A DNA stretch of 64,000 nucleotides from Zhengitettix transpicula (Eukaryota > Arthropoda > Insecta > Orthoptera > Tetrigidae). This document shows positions 59,181 through 64,000 of this stretch, piece after piece. The notes under the pieces are model-generated. The model ran no database searches. It had not been told where the DNA came from and saw only the letters and a list, made by a program, of their open reading frames with translations. The stretch lies in NCBI GenBank assembly GCA_037074705.1, contig CM073591.1, forward strand, positions 78,598,532 through 78,662,531. Reading direction: 5' to 3'. A program made the position numbers and the translations under genes. How positions within the stretch are numbered: the stretch's first letter is position 1; each line of letters opens with the position of its first letter.

Positions 59181-60276
59181 TATCACTTATTTTCGTCTAT
59201 TTCATTTTATGTTAAGTCTCAAATGATTTATAAAAAGTGAAAACAATATAGTACGGGCAGTGTATAAATATAGTGGTAAAGGTGAACTAAAATAAGGAGG
59301 AAACGTTTTCTTCGTTCCTTCGGTTTTCCAATCACTAGTTTTAAACCAGGGATTTTAAATCAAGGTTCCCATAAGCGGTTTCAATCAACTGTTGTGATCC
59401 TTGTCTATACTATCGCCAGGCTGGTCATACATTTCTTGTGTCAATTTAATTGTTCTTTGACTTAAAGTTGGGAATCTCATAATAGGAGTTACATGGTGTC
59501 AATTCATAAAAGAATTATATTTATTTTGTAATAAATTATTCGACAAAGTTTATTCAACTTAAATTATGCATAATGTGTTTAAAACATCTCGATAGAATAT
59601 ATTTTTAAGTATACTTGTACTTATCTGACTTCAATATAATTATAATTCAATGAAAAGCAAGTTTATATTTTGATATGTTGAAGGCAAAAAAAATTATTGC
59701 TATGTCCATGCTAATTGGAAAAGTATTTTCTTGCTTAGCTACCGGTTTAGTTCTTATAAATTTCTGAGAAAGTATAAATAATTATGAAAATGAATAAATA
59801 AACTTTTAAATTTAAAATCTTAAGTCCCGTGATTATTTTATTAAGCTCGATCAAATATTCGCGCGAAAAAAAATCCAGCGATTATTGTAACAAACATTTT
59901 TTACGTCACTAAAACACAAGAAGTCGCTAATAAAACTCGTCTTCAATTGCTCACGTGCTCAATATTAAGTTATATAGTTTTCAGATCTCAATTCGAAAGA
60001 ATGCATTAGTCCTGCTAATATTGTTTTTTTGTTTTTAAAAGTTTCCCCGAGTGTTATATTCTTCTTATATTATAGCAGAACAGAAATTTAAAAAACGACT
60101 ACATTTTCTCATTAGTGACAGTAAAAATGAAAGCACACAACAATTGTCCTATAGGACCAGTAATTCTTAATTATCCTTCATACTACATTGCATAATTTTC
60201 TGAGCAACGGTTTAAACGATTTTAGAATCGACATTGTGTCTAGTAGCTTCGTTCCGCTAATTGAAGCAAACCGACT

Positions 60277-60435
60277 TCATGATATGTCGGCAAAGCATAC
60301 AGCTCTTGCTTTTGTAAATTTGATCGGTCTCTCAAATGCCTGTGACAAAAGCTGCGCTGCGTTTTCGCGTCGAGTTTCAACCCAGACCTGACGTGTCGCA
60401 TATCTGTAGTACCAATTCACTTTGAAGTGCCGCAT
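60277..60435 (-). CDS. Unrecognised small open frame
   Basis: A 52-codon frame from ATG at 60435 (MRHFKVNWYY at the N-end), basic, with no membrane segment and no domain I recognise. It lies in a stretch richer in CpG than its surroundings. The plus strand is also open here (60188-60391), so base composition and not coding may explain it. It could be an exon piece, a promoter-proximal transcript or chance. Confidence 0.15.
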   Translation of the reverse strand: MRHFKVNWYYRYATRQVWVETRRENAAQLLSQAFERPIKFTKARAVCFADIS

Positions 60436-62682
60436 GCTTCACTTGAAGTCGGGATGTGCCACTTGACCTCACACCTGGCGGAAAACATTACAGTTCAAGT
60501 ATTAACTGTATCGTAATGCCATTCATTTGTGCAAGATCCGGTTTCTTGTTTGGAAGTATATTGGGGATTCAAACCTAGTGAGCGCATTAGCTCGTTGATC
60601 ATCGTAATTGCCATTTTTTAATATGAGCATTTTGTGTGTAATTATCCAAATAATTTACGAGTTTGTATCTGGGAGCAAGGATACGTAACTTGACCTAACC
60701 AACAACAAGACACTTTACCGTTATAAAATATTTAAATGTCAACTAAGAAATTTCATTTCATTTTTCCGTAGTTTTAGTAATACGCTACATATGGTTCATG
60801 CACGTGGTGGCCTCTCCATTTTAAAAGCTTATAAAAGGATATAAAGAGTGAAACAAGAAAGAGAGTAATGTAGGAAAGGGAATTATTTTAATGATTCTAC
60901 CCGTCAATTCACATAATTTTTATGCAGGGATAATCCCAGAGAAATCAGCACTACGTATGTCGGGCTTTCGACACTTTCTCCCCGCTGTTCTAATAGACTG
61001 GAGATGATATTGTTCAAAGGTAGCTGTCTGACTGCTCCAATGTTAAAAGCGGACAACTCCTGCCGTGTGTACATCGTTTCCGACCCCGGATTTTCACCCC
61101 TCAAACCTTACCTATGTGAAACGTCTACAATTTTTTCCAAATTTTATTGTTCAAAATAAATTTCCGTTTTATATATACGGGCCGTTAATTTATTGTGTTA
61201 TTGTCTTACAAACGTTAATTTTGTTTCAACTGATATTGTTTACTCAGTCTATTAAATTTAAAAATTCTCAAAGATAAAAATAATGTTTTCTTGACAATAT
61301 TTATAAATCAAATAATATTAATTTAATTTTTACAATTATAGATACCACGACCGGCCCCTGACGATCAGCGATGCGGTTTAGCGCGCTCGTGTAGACGAAT
61401 GTATAACTTACAGGGGAACATGAAGCATCTTTCGATACATTAGTGATGAGCTCCTTAACACTTAACTGTTAAAGTAAAATGAGAGATAATACAATGAAAA
61501 ACTTTGTTTCTGTATATTAAACATATATTTTCGACAGGAATAATCCATATTTTTTGATTGATCAGTTAAGCTCGAGTACCCACCATTTTTTTATTTACTT
61601 TTAAAACTAGAATTTATTTTGCAACTAAGGCAGAGATAATATTATACTGAGTTAAAAGCTTCTATAAAAGCTTTAAATTGAAATCAACCACGGATTTGGT
61701 ATCGTATTGTCTTTCTAAGTGGACGGAATCGTTGCAATTTGAAACACCTAACATGCACATTTTGCTGCGAAAAATTTGGATATTTTGTATTCATCACGTA
61801 TCACTTCCCCATTAAATAAATATTCTCTACATTTTACTTAGTCAATTAATCTGGTTTGCGTCTATCAAATCCTTTAAAATGACTTCAAGAAACAATTGTT
61901 ATTAACATGTTACAACAAGAGTAACCAGATAGGGACGACTAACAAATATTTTCCATCTTTCTTCCCAATTTGAAATGTGTACTTAGTAAAATTGTGTAAA
62001 GATAATTAATAATCGGATGATGTGATTGACTGTTCCAAATTTACACATAGCAAAGAAAAGAAACAATGATAACTATCAGAAATTGTACTCTGCTTCTGGG
62101 ATTATGGTGCAGGACGAGGTTCCAAGTTAGATTGGCAAAGTTTCTTCGCCTTGTTTTCCTACACATCAACATTAACGGTGCCTTTGTTTGGCTTGTTATA
62201 ATATGCATCATAACATCTTCTGTTCCCTTATCGATCATGTTAACGAGATAGAGCAGGTGTGTGAATATCCGAATTAATGAAGTTTTTATTTAACTAAAAA
62301 TGGTTTTCTTAATAACAATAAATATATTGTATAAAGTTATTGTGACTTCAGCCTGTATTTTGCCAATCATACTGAATTAATTTTCCGATGGCTAGTATGA
62401 CCATGTTTACATTGCGTTTATTTTTCTCCTGATGGGCACACACATTTTTTTTAAAGAATAATGTATAGAATATCTAGAGGCAATCTAACCGTTTTGTGTA
62501 TAGTAAAGCAGAATATATTTCTCGTATTACGTATTTTAGTGTGGTGAAGTAAAATTGACGTCACACATAAAGAGTATGAAATGAACCTCCTCCGTAATAT
62601 AACAGGTCGGAGATTTAATAGTTATATTCATCTGACTTCAATATATTTATAAATGTTTGAAAACAGCCCGATCATTCAGAAA

Positions 62683-63105
62683 GTATTTATTAACAAAAAC
62701 AAAATAAAGAAAAATAACAGCGTTTCGTCCTCAATATAGGACTTCATCAGGTAAATAATTCCCATACACGTCCAAAATTCTTCTATACATATTAATGAAA
62801 TAATTATGTGGTATAAATAAATGCTACTTAGAATTTCCTATGCATGTTCTGACTGGAATGTCCGTTGTAGCCGAAAAGAAACATTTGTTACTAGGAAAAT
62901 CATCTGCTAGGACGGAAATTGCAGTCAGATCATGCATATGGATATTTTAAGAACTATTTATTAATACTACATAATTATTTCACTAACATGCACTGAAGAA
63001 TTTTGGCCACGTGTGGTAATTACTTACTCCAGTGTAAACCTCGTGAATTCCTAAATTGTGGACGAAACGTTGTGTTAATTTTTTCTTTATTTTGTTTAAA
63101 TACAT
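62683..63105. mobile_element. TIR element with GAAACG core
   Basis: The left arm is acaaaataaagaaaaataac…cgtttcgtcc and the right arm is ggacgaaacgttgtgttaatttt…ctttattttgt. The arms are about 50 bp and 420 bp apart end to end. The minus strand of the left arm reads CTGATGA, then a 4-bp stem GTCC/GGAC, then GAAACG. No coding. Confidence 0.7.
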
Positions 63106-63658
63106 TAAGACTGATTCTGCTTTATTCGTACATTAATAAAAAAAAATTATTGCATAATGTCTCGTTGTAGTTGAATGTTACAAGCCCATTTCAACTATGA
63201 CGATAAAACGGACATAAAGGATGTATACAAACCTCCTGAGAAAATACAATATTATTTAATTAAGGCTGAATTGCAGAAAGAGGACGATTCAATGTTACAA
63301 ATATAATGTCACAGTCTCTCAACTCGTAACACGTTCAGGTAATATTACCGTTGATCGGAGATAAATTATCCAGTTCCACACGGAAATAATAATTACAAGA
63401 AATTTCATCATAGTTACCCTACGTGTTTGTTACAATTATGCATACAGAAAATGGAGTATTCTGATGCATACTGAATTATCTACATAAAATTTGCTTTAAA
63501 CGCCATATTATTTACAGTCACTGGCTACATAGAAAACGGCTAATTTTGAAAGAATGTTTATTCTGCACAATTGTAAGTGCGATACTATCAACGCTTTTAT
63601 AACTGTGTGATCTGCGGGAAACAAAATTCTATGTGACGTTCCATTCAGAGATACATAC

Positions 63659-63710
63659 CACAGAATGTTTGCCCCGTCTCCATCGCTTTGGCTTCTTCTA
63701 CTGCCTCCAT
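63659..63710 (-). CDS. Candidate upstream exon (weak)
   Basis: A GTATGT donor at 63658 follows an open frame ending GQTFC and closing in phase 1, which matches exon 1. An ATG at 63710 lies in a good initiation context (GCTATGG), and the frame from it to the donor encodes MEAVEEAKAMETGQTFC. The frame stays open back to 63815, where acceptor-like tttcag or gttcag sites occur, so it may instead be an internal exon. The area (63.65-64.0 kb) is richer in CpG than the rest of the window. There is no signal peptide, which a secreted perlecan would need, so this could also be an untranslated first exon or a chance frame. Confidence 0.3.
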
Positions 63711-64000
63711 AGCTATCGACGTACCGCGGAATGGGGTTTCATATTTACTCTCAAAGAGTCTGAACGTCAGTTCCAAGAGAAATATGGGTAAAATATGCTT
63801 GCTGAAACTGCCGCCTCAAGCTCAGTCCGCTCATGATCTGCTGCTTCAGTAACGACAACTTTCCTAGTTCCCCGGCGTTGTGGAACCGTAAATTACACTA
63901 CCTTAATGAATATTCCACATAACGCCGGAGATACATTCGCTCACACTACCTCACAATGAGGTTCCCAGAGGTTGTGAAGTTTTCTTCTAACGACATCGAC

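Larger units (their letters stand above)
58280..63658 (-). other. Region upstream of exon 1
   Basis: About 5.4 kb with no LDLa exon. A Helitron-like repeat lies at 58770-59010, family-B-like sequence at 59045-59180, GC/CpG-richer stretches at 60.2-61.1 kb, and a TIR element at 62683-63105. The rest is AT-rich. If the 63659 candidate exon is real, this is one intron. Confidence 0.6.

Noticed and set aside
62066..62251. Hydrophobic 61-residue plus frame and overlapping minus frame
   Set aside because: No recognised domain, no splice or promoter context, and both strands are open in short frames. Not enough to call a gene.

Overview
The window is AT-rich eukaryotic DNA (introns roughly 70-75% A+T by eye) holding part of one very large gene on the minus strand. 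Eighteen small exons lie between positions 2873 and 58279. Seventeen encode LDL-receptor class A (LDLa) modules or a divergent relative, and one (34579-34716) encodes an unusual Cys-rich module of similar size. All are phase 1-1 and divisible by three, and nearly all have canonical splice sites. No EGF, YWTD-propeller, Ig or laminin module interrupts the run. That is longer than the uninterrupted LDLa clusters of LRP-type receptors and fits domain II of an arthropod perlecan (HSPG2 / Drosophila trol). The gene assignment is an inference from architecture. The Ig/laminin part would lie left of position 1 and the N-terminus right of or near 63.7 kb. The organism is probably an arthropod with a large, transposon-rich genome; the species cannot be told from the window.

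Layout, left to right. 1-8350: a decayed Copia polyprotein (RT to RNase H), a TIR element, then a segment of about 1 kb carrying one LDLa exon that is present twice (2240-3235 and 7377-8350). The two copies are separated by a decayed Copia gag and by a better-preserved Copia insertion with two LTRs and an ACTCT target duplication (3922-7369) whose reverse transcriptase has been deleted. 8.7-21.2 kb: five LDLa exons, a Penelope-like 3' end, Helitron-like repeats, a short-chain-dehydrogenase-like relic, and (TA)n arrays with TIR elements. 21.2-34.7 kb: long introns with a second Penelope-like relic, a tRNA-like element, the divergent exon 28170-28310, an LDLa exon at 32128 and the Cys-rich exon at 34579. 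34.7-58.3 kb: eight LDLa exons, the best Penelope-like copy (47750-48890), a Gypsy gag relic and many TIR repeats. 58.3-64 kb: no LDLa exon; locally CpG-richer sequence and a candidate upstream exon ending at 63659.

The exons would add Ca-binding Cys-rich beads to an extracellular protein. Because every module is phase 1-1, any subset can be skipped or duplicated without breaking the frame, and the left end of the window shows such a duplication in recent form. Several dispersed TIR families carry a fused 3'/5' splice-site motif (TTTCAG|GTAAG) inside their termini, so the introns are seeded with potential ratchet or cryptic splice sites.
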